Source: Verrucomicrobiota bacterium (GTDB lineage: Bacteria > Verrucomicrobiota > Verrucomicrobiia > JADLBR01). From it: 64,000 nucleotides of DNA. Below, one piece after another: positions 19,301 through 27,339 of the stretch. A program made the position numbers and the translations under genes. Below the pieces are notes generated by a model. That model was not told the origin of the DNA. It did no database searches and saw only the letters and a program-made list of their open reading frames with translations. How positions within the stretch are numbered: position 1 is the stretch's first letter; each line of letters begins with the position of its first letter. The stretch is taken from NCBI GenBank assembly GCA_029560585.1, contig JAKQKQ010000049.1:1-64000 (forward strand), written 5' to 3'.

Positions 19301-20913
19301 CGGCGACAGACGGCGCGGTGACGAACGTTGCCTTCTTCGATGGTGCGACCCCGATCGGCACCGCACAGGACGCGCCCCACATGATCACCGTCCCGATCAC
19401 GGCCGGCGCACACCGTCTCACCGCGGTCGCCACAGACATCAACGGCCTCAGCACGACCAGTCTCGTGACGCGCATCGACGTGGCGTATGCGCCCACCGCC
19501 GAGCCCGGCAGCGCCACCACGCCCAAGGACACCGCCGTGGACATCGACCTGCGCTCGCTGGTCAGTGACGCCGACACCCCGGCGGCAAACATCCGTTTCA
19601 GCGTAAACGACGCCTCGAATGGCAGTGTTTTGTTGCTCGCCGACGGCCACACGGCGCGCTTCACGCCGGCCAACGGATACTGGGGCCCCGCGAGCTTCGA
19701 TTTCTCCGCGAGCGACGCCACAGAGGACCCGGCCATCCTCGCCCACTATCCTTTCCAGCCACCGGACGATCCCGCCGATATGCTGGCCGCGGACGTCTCG
19801 GGTCGCGAACGTCATGCCTCGCTCCAGGTGGCGGGCTCGGGATCGGCCAGCTACGGCGCCGATGTGCCCCCGGTCCTGAGCGGCTTTCAGACTCAATCGT
19901 TGCGCCTTACCGAAAATGGCGCCTCGGGCGGTGCAAAGTTGGACCGCGTCATCGGCACTAACGAATTCAACTTTCTGGGGGGCGACTGGACCGCAGCGGG
20001 CTGGTGTAAGCGCGCGGCCACATCCAATCTGGACGTCATCGTGCACTTCGGCACCGGCTCCGGTCAGACCGGCACGAACGAACTCCAGGTCCGCTTCGAC
20101 TCGGGCGGCAACAACCTCCGCCTGCTCAATGGCAACGCCACCGGCAATGATACCAGCATCACCACCACCGCTGGCACGAACACATGGCACCACTTCGCCG
20201 TGACGCGCAGCGGCGGCACGCTCTCGTTCTACCTCAATGGCGCGCCCGTCGGCAGCGATACCAGTTTCGCGCTCACGTTCGACCAGGCCGCGCCGGTGAG
20301 CTTCGGCGGCAACGGCTCCACCTCCGGATACGCGCCCGACCGGTGGTTCAACGGCGGGCTCGCAGACCTCGCCCTCTTCGGCCGCGCTCTTGGCGGCGCC
20401 GAAATCGCCCAGCTCGCCACCGCCAGCGACGTCCTTCACTTCAATGGCCAGACCGCCAACAACACCGTCTCCATCACCGTCCTGAGCCCCCTGGAGAGCT
20501 GGCGCCTCTCGCACTTCGGAACGACGGGCAATTCCGGCAACGCCTCCGACAACGCCGATCCCGACCGCGACGGAATCCCGAACGCCCTGGAATGGATACT
20601 CGGAGGCGACCCCCTCGCCTGCAGCATCGCCCCACTCCCGCGCTCGAGCGCGACCGCCGACCAGTTCGCGCTCACCTTCGCACGCGATGACGAATCCGAG
20701 TCCACCACGACACTGAAGGCCCAATGGGGCACCAATCTCAGGGATTGGTTCGATGTGCCGATCGGCTCCGCCAGTTCTGGGCCCGACGGAAACGGAGTGA
20801 CGGTCAGCATCACCGAAAACGGCACCGCGCCCGATGCCATCGTCGTCGCTGTGCCACGCCCCCAAGGCTCGGCAGACAGGCTCTTCTTGCGCCTCAGCGC
20901 CACGGTGCCGTAA
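16381..20913 (+). CDS. Secreted multidomain polysaccharide lyase, family 8 type
   Basis: Likely cleaves a uronate-containing polysaccharide (hyaluronan, chondroitin or xanthan-like) by beta-elimination. The protein has 1510 residues with a signal peptide at 1-20 (VVLCALIVISSAAARA). The PL8 alpha/alpha toroid covers about 20-330: DNWWDWEIGSPMHLADI, and GFYTDGSFIQHSYHPYTAGY with H235 and Y244 at the 9-residue spacing of the catalytic His/Tyr pair. The beta-sandwich domains follow to about 775. Then come a DNRLRE/CBM96-like domain (about 780-945, ADAYVYDANTNSNYGTSGSL), an Ig-like domain (about 945-1035), a cadherin-like domain, a LamG-like domain (about 1125-1360, HYPFQPPDDPADMLAAD) and a tail with DPDRDGIPNALEWILGGDPL as in many verrucomicrobial secreted proteins. 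The start at ATG 16381 puts the signal peptide first. Exact substrate is not predictable here. Confidence 0.87.
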   Translation: MRPVVLCALIVISSAAARADEFDVLRQSWKDMTTGSGYDTADPDVASRLASTANTASNYWSSMDKSPARTFLWSDAASTTVSADITTAYSRLRSMALAYATAGCSLQTNAGLLADIAGGLDWMNTNRYNASKAQYDNWWDWEIGSPMHLADITVLLYDQLTATQRSNYMAAVEHNTPTPDMTGANKVWKARVVGVRGCIVKNAAKMVLARDAFSAVFPYVTSGDGFYTDGSFIQHSYHPYTAGYGASLLGNMVPVLRWLAGSTWEVTDPAQSNLYRWIFDSYEPIIYRGAAWDFVRGREISRSGASPQGTGHGVMDPILQVAQFAPAAEAARIKSMVKYWAQSDTVRSFVGGRPLSTLMLAKQLMADPAVEPRGELIGHYTFAEMDRVVHLGTGYGFGLSMCSSRIANFESINGENLRGWFTGDGMTILYNADLNQYGDAYWATVDHYRLPGVTADTTATKLPADTGYPIGPRAKGQGTRTAYNWVGGATLDSFGAAGMQLDGWNVTLTAKKSWFMFDDEIVCLGAGISSSDGRPIETIVENRKLLTAGGGNPFVVNGTPKPTVLGWSEAMTDVSWAHLTGNIVGSDIGYYFPQPAAIRAVREARTGSWADVDDGGSTAPITRNYLRMGFEHGSNPTGATYQYVLLPGRSARRVGQYAEEPQISVLVNDGNVQAVTENTLGITAANFWTDASNTAGIITSNKKACVLVRNDGAFIDVAVSDPTQANTGTITLQIAAAANSLVSADDGVSVTSISPGIAMTVSVNGSAGKTYHARFYLGTPQLVNVAPEADAYVYDANTNSNYGTSGSLVVKKSAAGFNRESYLRFNVPPLSGALVGADLRLTTVSSSAPGVHGVALVSDNSWIESGAGSITWANKPPSTGPVLSTWTPAVGTPVSAGVLGAIAGSGPVSFRVYATTQTTNGYVEYASRENGTATNRPQLALHIGHTPPEVAITGPADGTLIGRATNITIVAEATATDGAVTNVAFFDGATPIGTAQDAPHMITVPITAGAHRLTAVATDINGLSTTSLVTRIDVAYAPTAEPGSATTPKDTAVDIDLRSLVSDADTPAANIRFSVNDASNGSVLLLADGHTARFTPANGYWGPASFDFSASDATEDPAILAHYPFQPPDDPADMLAADVSGRERHASLQVAGSGSASYGADVPPVLSGFQTQSLRLTENGASGGAKLDRVIGTNEFNFLGGDWTAAGWCKRAATSNLDVIVHFGTGSGQTGTNELQVRFDSGGNNLRLLNGNATGNDTSITTTAGTNTWHHFAVTRSGGTLSFYLNGAPVGSDTSFALTFDQAAPVSFGGNGSTSGYAPDRWFNGGLADLALFGRALGGAEIAQLATASDVLHFNGQTANNTVSITVLSPLESWRLSHFGTTGNSGNASDNADPDRDGIPNALEWILGGDPLACSIAPLPRSSATADQFALTFARDDESESTTTLKAQWGTNLRDWFDVPIGSASSGPDGNGVTVSITENGTAPDAIVVAVPRPQGSADRLFLRLSATVP

Positions 20914-20926
20914 AACCCTTTCCCAA

Positions 20927-21169
20927 ATGAAGCTCCAGCAGAACCAGGTCTGGAAACACGGCGATTCCTACCTCCGCATCGTCCATCTCGAGCGACTCGA
21001 GGTCCAATACAAGCAGATGGCGGACCTCGCCAGCGGCGACGGCACCCACCACACCGTCACCAAGAAGACATTCTGCCGCATGCTCAAAACAGCCACCCTC
21101 CTCACTCCTCCCAACGCAACGCGCCACCCGGGGCCCACGAAAGCGCCAGCGGATTCGCCCACCCCATGA
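20927..21169 (+). CDS. Small conserved-looking protein (80 residues), function unknown
   Basis: A short frame begins 13 bases after the lyase stop: MKLQQNQVWKHGDSYLRIVH, then LERLEVQYKQMADLASGDGT, then HHTVTKKTFCRMLKTATLLT. The composition (charged, balanced, no low complexity) and the close spacing point to a real gene co-transcribed with the lyase. It has no signal peptide and no membrane segment, so it should be cytoplasmic. I believe similar short proteins (QVWKxGDxYxRIV..LERLxVxYK) occur in other Verrucomicrobiota, but this is from memory. The pattern, with paired Trp/His and a THH...KKxFCR motif, might bind nucleic acid; that is speculation. The last 20 residues are Pro/Thr-rich. Confidence 0.6.
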   Translation: MKLQQNQVWKHGDSYLRIVHLERLEVQYKQMADLASGDGTHHTVTKKTFCRMLKTATLLTPPNATRHPGPTKAPADSPTP

Positions 21170-21475
21170 CGCTTCGCGTGCCATACGGCCAATGTCACCC
21201 CACACCAGCGTCTTGGAGTGCGGTGCGTCCCGCACCGCTTTCAATCCGGCCTGCACCAGGACAGCCATTTGAGCGCCCATCGCCGCCTCCGGGATTGACC
21301 GTTTGGATCGACCCATGCGGGTGGAAATCGGTGCGGGAACGCATTAAAGGCCTTCGGCCAAGACCGGGTCGGCAGGGCGGTTCATTTGAGCAACACGCCG
21401 TCCAGAGTGACCCCTCGCTTCCCCCAGACGAACAGGATCTCAGTGCCGCCGTAATGGACCGCCCGACCGCGCAAG
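21170..21475. other. Gap between convergent genes with a GC hairpin at 21220-21238
   Basis: No convincing gene. The gap lies between the ends of the small plus-strand gene and the minus-strand cytochrome gene. It holds a perfect hairpin, GCGGTGCG-TCC-CGCACCGC, in the context CGTCTTGGAGTGCGGTGCG...CGCTTT. It may serve as a bidirectional terminator or be a dispersed palindromic repeat. The rest is GC-rich without clear signals. Confidence 0.5.
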
Positions 21476-23968
21476 CTACCTTTGCGGGCTCCCACTGGAC
21501 GGCCTGTACCACAGCGAACACCAGTAGGCTTGGTCGGTGGCATAGACGTCAATGGGGTCCTTGGCCGGATCGAGACTCTCGGGCAGGATTCCGAAGCGCT
21601 TCATCCAACGGACATAGTAGTCCCCAGGCCGGAAACCCGGCAAGCCTGGGCGACTGAATTCTGTTTGACGGGTTTGGGCCGCGACGATCGCCGCAAGAAT
21701 GGCTCTATAGTCGGGGTCGCTCGTGTCGTTGAACACCGACACCGTATTCCCGTCTTTGTCCTTGCACCAGCCATAGCCCCCCCGTTCCTTGGCCAGCGGC
21801 GCCAGAAGGATCATCGACTTTTCTGGGCAGCTGAGATTGTAGAGATTGAGGCAATACAGCGGATTGTTCAGCCATTCCTGCGGCTTTCCGTCCCCCCCTC
21901 GGTCGCACTGTTCCCACCTCCGTCGTCCAAGATTGTCGACGGATTGATGACAGCAGAGACACCGCTTTTCGACAATCGGTTGGACCGGGTTTCCCAACAT
22001 CGCCTTCTTAAGGGTCAACGGAGTCGCCACGGCGTTTTCGAAGTGATTGAAGATCGCGTAGGTGCCGGTGAAAATGGCACTGGTCTCGATCCATAGGCGC
22101 ACCCGGTCATATTCCACCTTCGTCACGTGGACACCGTGGTGGCTGCCGTCAATCTTCTTCATCAGGGGGCTCGCCCCGCTTCCGAACTCGTAGGGCCTGT
22201 GGTTCCCTTCCTCCTTCCAACCCGAAGGCCGACTGATCTGGTTATAGGCGTGGAGCGCATAGTAGCTCTGGGTGCGCCACTCGTTGTTGTCGCCGGTGAG
22301 GACCACATGCCCGGAGGCCTTTTCGACGCCGTGGCAGCCGATGCAGTGCCGGTCCCAGATCGGCTGGATGTCCCGTGGGTAATCGAACACGTCCGGCGCG
22401 CCCAGAATGGGCTCGATTCGACTCGTCGGTCGCGCCAAAGCCATGAGCATGTTCGGTGTGATGCTTCTGGTTCGTGGCTCGTGGCAGCCAACGCATCCCT
22501 GCGTTTCACCGGGCATCACCATGGTGAAGTTCTGCATCCGCTTGACAGCCAGACCCCTTTCGTCGAGCGCGACGAAATAAACGGCCCGGAGTGCCGGAAC
22601 CTCAAACGAGGCCGAACCGTCCGGTTCGACGGGAACCTCCCCCAACACGCGCCGGAGCGTGATGTGGCCACCGTGCTCCCCGCGCCATCCGTGCTTGCTG
22701 CCCGGCTTCGGCAGATCTTCAAGAATCAGCAATCGTTTGATCGTGCCGCGCTTAACTCCGGACATGTTGCGTCCATAATAGACATCGGCCAGAACGAATT
22801 GGCCCGTCGTCCTCGTTGGATCGACCCGGGAAGGAATCTGCGGTTCGCGCGGTCGCGGGCGGATGACGCGGGGATCGTGGACCATTTTTTCCGCCCGATA
22901 CACCTCCTGTGTCGCTCCGCTGCCCCCGAGAATCAGCAGGCTGCGATCCTTTGCGACCAGAAAACAGTCTTCAGACAGGGGATAGGGATCGCGGAATCCC
23001 TCGCGCCCATATCCGGATCCGGTGGTCCACACCAAATTGGTCAGCCGGGGACTGATCTGTCTGGCGGCGGCCCATTCGTCGGGACCGGCCTTGAGATCGA
23101 CGACCATGACGTTGCCTTCGTTTTCGCGGTGACCGAACGCCGGCGAAAAGACCGCGACGATCTTGCCGTCCGCGCCGGGAATCGGCAGGGCGTCGCACTC
23201 TGCGAAAAATTCTGGATAGGGCCGTGCCATGCCGCCGAAGAGGACCATCTGTCCGGTGCCGTCGGGGTTCATCACCCACAAATCCCGGAACGTTTCGGCC
23301 GCGCGGTCCAGATAATCCCATCGCGTATACATCACCCGTCCGTCGGGAAGAACGGCGGGGCGGTCCTCGAGGAGAACGTTCGCGGAAAGGCACTGGATGT
23401 TGCGCCCGTCGCCGTCCATCCGGTGCAGGATCGCTGTTGGAACGCGGTTGCAGGGAATGAAGCGCTTGCACCGGGCCGACGAGAAGAGTATGCCGCCGTC
23501 CGGCAGATAGATCGGATCGATATCGTCCCAAATCCCGGAGGTGAGCTGTTTCAGTCCCGATCCGTCCGCGTTGATCTCGTACAGGTGGTAGGGGTCCTTT
23601 CCACCTTTGCGATAGGCGAACAGAATCTTGGTGCCGTCGTAATCGACCCGAGGATCACGAATGTTGCCCTTGGGGTCGTCAAGCAATACCGTCATCCGCC
23701 GTGTGCGCAGATTGAGTTTGCACAGCCGCGAGCCGTCTGGCGGATAGATGAGTTTCTCTTCGTCCGCGTACTCGCCGAATGTCGCGTAAACCTGATAGGC
23801 GGCGGACAGTTCGCGCTCGACGAAGAGGACCTCCTCGGCTCCGCCCATCAGCCCCAGCGCTTTCGCCGCGAGGCTGGCTTCCCCGGCCTTAGATCTGCCG
23901 CAATCGGCAAAGACCAGCGAGCCCGTCAGCACTGCGGCTGCCGCATGAAGGACGGCGCGGATGTCCAC
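21476..23968 (-). CDS. Hydrazine-synthase-alpha-like propeller cytochrome c
   Basis: An exported 830-residue protein with a signal peptide (residues 1-22, AVLHAAAAVLTGSLVFA). Residues about 70-370 form a TolB/WD40-like propeller (DPRVDYDGTKILFAYRKGGK, YEINADGSGLKQLTSG, DIDPIYLPDGGILFSSARC). After about 380 it matches the middle and C-terminal layout of hydrazine synthase alpha-like proteins common in PVC genomes. Three haem c motifs are present: C492-VGC-H496, C542-IGC-H546 and C670-LCC-H674. No other anammox genes are near, so hydrazine formation is not implied; an extracytoplasmic oxidoreductase or electron-transfer role is more likely. The start is GTG with GAGGAG upstream. It diverges from a PAS-AraC regulator gene 104 bases away, which probably controls it. 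Confidence 0.82.
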   Translation of the reverse strand: MDIRAVLHAAAAVLTGSLVFADCGRSKAGEASLAAKALGLMGGAEEVLFVERELSAAYQVYATFGEYADEEKLIYPPDGSRLCKLNLRTRRMTVLLDDPKGNIRDPRVDYDGTKILFAYRKGGKDPYHLYEINADGSGLKQLTSGIWDDIDPIYLPDGGILFSSARCKRFIPCNRVPTAILHRMDGDGRNIQCLSANVLLEDRPAVLPDGRVMYTRWDYLDRAAETFRDLWVMNPDGTGQMVLFGGMARPYPEFFAECDALPIPGADGKIVAVFSPAFGHRENEGNVMVVDLKAGPDEWAAARQISPRLTNLVWTTGSGYGREGFRDPYPLSEDCFLVAKDRSLLILGGSGATQEVYRAEKMVHDPRVIRPRPREPQIPSRVDPTRTTGQFVLADVYYGRNMSGVKRGTIKRLLILEDLPKPGSKHGWRGEHGGHITLRRVLGEVPVEPDGSASFEVPALRAVYFVALDERGLAVKRMQNFTMVMPGETQGCVGCHEPRTRSITPNMLMALARPTSRIEPILGAPDVFDYPRDIQPIWDRHCIGCHGVEKASGHVVLTGDNNEWRTQSYYALHAYNQISRPSGWKEEGNHRPYEFGSGASPLMKKIDGSHHGVHVTKVEYDRVRLWIETSAIFTGTYAIFNHFENAVATPLTLKKAMLGNPVQPIVEKRCLCCHQSVDNLGRRRWEQCDRGGDGKPQEWLNNPLYCLNLYNLSCPEKSMILLAPLAKERGGYGWCKDKDGNTVSVFNDTSDPDYRAILAAIVAAQTRQTEFSRPGLPGFRPGDYYVRWMKRFGILPESLDPAKDPIDVYATDQAYWCSLWYRPSSGSPQR

Positions 23969-24072
23969 GGCGGTCTTCTCCTCTCTGCTCTTGTCTGTCG
24001 CATCGAAAACGTCCTGGCGGCGTAACGCTCCATCGGAGGTCTCATAATCGTAGCAGAGGATGGGGGCCCATC
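23969..24072. promoter_or_regulatory. Divergent promoter region between cytochrome and AraC-type genes
   Basis: A 104-base gap between two divergent starts. It must hold both promoters unless longer leaders exist. GAGGAG for the minus-strand gene and GAGGATGGGGG for the plus-strand gene are visible. No clear inverted repeat was found, but AraC proteins often bind direct repeats. Confidence 0.45.
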
Positions 24073-24903
24073 TTGTACAATCCGCTCAAGAAGGTGTACG
24101 TTTCGCTCATGCGGCAATTTCAAATACAAAGGAAGTTTCTGGACCGGATCGGCAGTTTTGAGCCTTTCAGGATCTTGTTCGAACTGATGCCGCACATCGG
24201 CTTCTACATCAAAGACCTTTCCGGCCGAATCATGGTCATCAACCGTCAGAACTGCATGAACTGCAACATCCCGAACGAAATGGCGGCGATCGGGAAAACC
24301 AGCTACGACCTGTTTTCCACGCCTATTGCCGACGAGTATTTCAAGACGGATATGAAGGTGATCAAGACCGGCAAGCCGCTGCTGAACATCATCTGCCACG
24401 CGCCCGATTATTCGACCCGGTTTGTCCTCGGCAACAAGGTTCCCGTCTACGACAAACGCAACCGAATCATGGGCGTCGCGGCGGCCTACTGTCTTGTCGA
24501 TAGTGCGCCGAACCCTTCCGACTGGGACAGGCGCCTGGCGGATGTGGTCAACCACATCCATGCGAACTATCGGCAACAAATCAAAAGCGAAACCCTCGTG
24601 CGAATCGCCCATGTTTCCGAAAGTCATCTCAAGCGCATTTTCCGCCGTCTGTTCAGCCTGTCGCCGATCGGGTATGTGATTCTGACCCGCGTCAATGCCG
24701 CGCGCGACCTTCTGGAGAACACGTCGCGCACCGTCAGCGACATCGCGCAAGAGGTGGGTTTCTACGATCAGAGCCATTTCATCCGTCACTTCAAGGGCCT
24801 CCGCGGCTGCACGCCAAACCAATACCGTAAGCTGAAGGCGCGGGAGGCAACTTCCGGATGCTCTTTTTCCAGGCCGGCGCCGAAGCGCGCGCGAAAACGG
24901 TAG
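24073..24903 (+). CDS. PAS-AraC family transcriptional regulator
   Basis: A 276-residue cytoplasmic regulator. Residues about 30-145 look like a PAS sensor (FELMPHIGFYIKDLSGRIMV, GKTSYDLFSTPIADEYFKTD, GNKVPVYDKRNRIMGVAAAY). Residues about 150-255 are a double helix-turn-helix of the AraC/XylS type: first LVRIAHVSESHLKRIFRRLF, second VSDIAQEVGFYDQSHFIRHF, ending GCTPNQYRKL. The tail is basic (RPAPKRARKR). The frame opens with TTG at 24073; an ATG at 24109 (MRQFQIQ) is an alternative start. It is transcribed away from the hydrazine-synthase-alpha-like gene, so it is likely its regulator; the signal it senses is unknown. AraC proteins with a PAS domain of this type are frequent next to catabolic genes in PVC bacteria. 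Confidence 0.88.
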   Translation: MYNPLKKVYVSLMRQFQIQRKFLDRIGSFEPFRILFELMPHIGFYIKDLSGRIMVINRQNCMNCNIPNEMAAIGKTSYDLFSTPIADEYFKTDMKVIKTGKPLLNIICHAPDYSTRFVLGNKVPVYDKRNRIMGVAAAYCLVDSAPNPSDWDRRLADVVNHIHANYRQQIKSETLVRIAHVSESHLKRIFRRLFSLSPIGYVILTRVNAARDLLENTSRTVSDIAQEVGFYDQSHFIRHFKGLRGCTPNQYRKLKAREATSGCSFSRPAPKRARKR

Positions 24904-24981
24904 CGCTCGGCACACCTCTTCCAATTGCCCGCGGAGGGCATCCGGCATCAAACGTGGGGCGGCTTCCCCTTCACGGCTTCA

Positions 24982-27066
24982 TCATCCGGCAAAATGCACC
25001 GCCGCATAGCGCCCGAAGGTCGTCGGCAGCGCGATCCATCCGTCGTCGCCCCGCGACAGGGCCATCGGACCGGCGAGGTGCGGCGAATGGAGCGTGGCGG
25101 TTCCGGTGGCCGCCCACGGCGCGACCCGGAGCCGGAGATCCTTGGGCTCGCCGTCGCCATACCATATCACGTGTGCGGTGCTACCCTGCCCCTGACGATA
25201 CACGTCCACAAATGTGAGCGGCTGGAGAGCATCTCCCCCCTCCAACTCGGCCGCGAGCCCCTCCCCGGCAAGCCCCCGCACGATCTTGAGGATCCCGGCT
25301 GAGGCGGCGGGCATGGTCGCGCGCATCCATTTACCGGCCGAGTAATCGGGCTGCGGCGTGCGCCCCGGGCACTTCTGCAAATAGCGGACGCGCGGATGCG
25401 TCTTCACCGCCGCGAGGGGATCGGCATCGCGCTCGCGAAAATCCTGGTCATACGCGGCGGTCGGGCCCGTGACTAATACACCGCATCCGCGGGCGGCGGC
25501 CGCGCCGATCGCCGCACAGATCTCGTCACTCAGGCATGTCTGGCTTGCGACGATCAGCACATCGCGAGACCCGAGATCCGACAGGTGCGCCGGCTTGGCG
25601 ACACGGTACGCGATTCGCCCGAGCAGCGCCTGCTCCATGCCCAGCACGCTATTGTAGGCCGTGTCGTGGTCGAAGGCCAACGACCAAGGATCGTGATACA
25701 CCCAGATATTCGCGCAGGGCCGCGACCCCACATAGAGGGCCTCGTGGTCCCGCGAAAAACCCATGTAGCGCTTCAGCGCCGCATGGAACTCGGGCTGCTC
25801 GAAGAATGCCGAGCCATCGCGCCTGTCGCCGGATCGCAGGGCCCACGTGGCCGTGCAAACGTGCCCCCCGCAGGCGAGGCATTCCGCCATGTCGAGTTCA
25901 ACCGGTTTCGCGTTGTTGGGCAGCTCGATCTTGCCCGAGACCGTAGTGATCCAATCCGTGGACAGCGCAATTTGGCCGATCGCCGTGCCCTCCTTCAGGT
26001 GCCGGATCTTGGTCACCAGTTGGCCATTCAGAACCTGTGGCATCTCGTGGCTCTCGGCCACGGCCATGTCGAGATAATCCCCTGCATCGGGCAGTAGGCG
26101 CGTGCGATCCTTGCGCCATAGCCTGGCACAATCCTCATAGGTGACCATGGCGGCACCAGGTTTCTTGCGGTGCACGTATTCCCGCATCTCGCGCAAACGG
26201 CGGCCCATGACATCGATGCGGAAACGGCTCCATTCCTGCCATAGCGGATCCCGGGCGTCGCGCACCGGCGGAATCCGGACGTGGCGAAAGTGCGGCAGGC
26301 CAAATCGGTCCAGCGGATCTGAATTGTTTTTGGCAAGATACTCGCAAAAAAGTTCGGTGCACCTCGGACACCAGCATTCGTAACTCGTTCCGTCGAACTC
26401 CACGCCATCCATGTCCGCCTCGAGCAGGCAGCGATCGACGACGCGCTTCAGGTACGCGATGAAATCGTCATGGGTCGGGCACGCGCTCCAGCGCCAGGAT
26501 GCGCTCCCGTAGGTCTTGAGGCTTCCGTCAGGTCCGCGCTGAATCCACTCCTCCAGGTTTGGCACCTCGTCGAGCATGGTCTCGTAGACCACGGTGCTGA
26601 ACTGATGGTAACCCAGGACGCGTATCCCGCGGGCGTGGGCCCTGCGGGTGAAATCGGCCGCGCGGGCCATCTCCTCCGCCTCGGCCTTGAGCCCGAAGCC
26701 CTTGTAGAAATGGGTCGTGACGAGGTTCACCCCCGCCGCCGCCAGCTTATCGAGGATCTCACCGCCGTGCATGCGGTCGTACCACCGCCGCACCCAGTGC
26801 CCCGTGGCGTGACCATCACCGATGCCCGCCCCATAGCCGCCGCGCCGATAAAGTGCAAATGGCTCCCACAGGGCCCACACCCAGCGAAGCTTGCCGGGCG
26901 CAATCCACTCGGGGACCTGCGCGGACGCCGCCTCGACCGCCGTTCCGGAGGCGGCCACCGCGCGCGACCCCAGCCACCCTGGTCCGGCCACCGCGGCAAA
27001 TGCCGCGCCGCGCAAGAACGCTCGCCGGGGGAACGGGAATCCGACCTCTGTCTTTTCTTCGGTCAT
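24982..27066 (-). CDS. Tat-exported GHL6-like glycosidase
   Basis: A 694-residue protein with a Tat signal (RRAFLRGAAFAAVAGPGWLG, twin Arg at about 14-15). The following barrel resembles hypothetical glycosyl hydrolase family GHL6 and alpha-amylase-like barrels: LAAAGVNLVTTHFYKGFGLK, ARGIRVLGYHQFSTVVY and DGVEFDGTSYECWCPRCTEL, with acidic residues at the strand ends and the CxxC loop. Residues about 490-560 (LSDLGSRDVLIVASQTCLSD) look like the GATase-like trimerisation domain of GH42-type proteins, and a C-terminal beta domain follows. The substrate is unknown. The start was set at MTEEKTEV so the Tat motif is N-terminal. It converges on the AraC gene end and is the third gene of a likely sugar cluster on the minus strand. 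Confidence 0.75.
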   Translation of the reverse strand: MTEEKTEVGFPFPRRAFLRGAAFAAVAGPGWLGSRAVAASGTAVEAASAQVPEWIAPGKLRWVWALWEPFALYRRGGYGAGIGDGHATGHWVRRWYDRMHGGEILDKLAAAGVNLVTTHFYKGFGLKAEAEEMARAADFTRRAHARGIRVLGYHQFSTVVYETMLDEVPNLEEWIQRGPDGSLKTYGSASWRWSACPTHDDFIAYLKRVVDRCLLEADMDGVEFDGTSYECWCPRCTELFCEYLAKNNSDPLDRFGLPHFRHVRIPPVRDARDPLWQEWSRFRIDVMGRRLREMREYVHRKKPGAAMVTYEDCARLWRKDRTRLLPDAGDYLDMAVAESHEMPQVLNGQLVTKIRHLKEGTAIGQIALSTDWITTVSGKIELPNNAKPVELDMAECLACGGHVCTATWALRSGDRRDGSAFFEQPEFHAALKRYMGFSRDHEALYVGSRPCANIWVYHDPWSLAFDHDTAYNSVLGMEQALLGRIAYRVAKPAHLSDLGSRDVLIVASQTCLSDEICAAIGAAAARGCGVLVTGPTAAYDQDFRERDADPLAAVKTHPRVRYLQKCPGRTPQPDYSAGKWMRATMPAASAGILKIVRGLAGEGLAAELEGGDALQPLTFVDVYRQGQGSTAHVIWYGDGEPKDLRLRVAPWAATGTATLHSPHLAGPMALSRGDDGWIALPTTFGRYAAVHFAG

Positions 27067-27135
27067 ATAAGCAACTGGCTCGAAAACTGCGGCGCGCAGC
27101 ACGCGAGGACCGCCAGCCCGGCCGCAAGATACCCC

Positions 27136-27152
27136 GCGGCGCGTAGCGCCGC
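27136..27152. repeat. Perfect GC hairpin GCGGCGC-GTA-GCGCCGC
   Basis: A 7-base perfect inverted repeat with a 3-base loop, in the 273-base gap before the GHL6-like gene. It is outside any supported gene and has no T-run, so it may be a REP-like element or an attenuating structure in the leader. Confidence 0.35.
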
Positions 27153-27245
27153 CGCGCCCCATCCACGATCACCTCGGGAGTCCGGGATCGCCACGCGACA
27201 CTTCTTATCACCCCGCGGCCGCCCTGACCAGCACGGCAACGGCAG

Positions 27246-27266
27246 AATTCACGAAGAACACGAAGG
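27246..27266. repeat. Short-word repeat CACGAAGAACACGAAGG
   Basis: Two imperfect copies of CACGAAG(AA). It is of the same kind as the other degenerate word repeats in this window (14977, 28622, 29992, 42162, 42438, 45872, 46052, 53161). No function is evident. Confidence 0.4.
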
Positions 27267-27339
27267 CGGCCGATACAGCCCGAACCCCTCCTCCCCTACG
27301 CCGCCGCGGAAGATCCACCGCGACCAACATGCAGTGGCG

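Noticed and set aside
17443-20865. Long open frame (over 1100 codons) on the minus strand opposite the PL8 lyase gene
   Set aside because: The plus-strand frame has a signal peptide and clear domains. The opposite frame is Val/Ala/Gly/Arg-rich with no motif, as expected from GC-rich third positions.
21476-23968. Anammox-type hydrazine synthase
   Set aside because: Only an alpha-like protein is present. The beta and gamma subunits and hydrazine dehydrogenase are absent, and such alpha-like proteins are common in non-anammox PVC bacteria.
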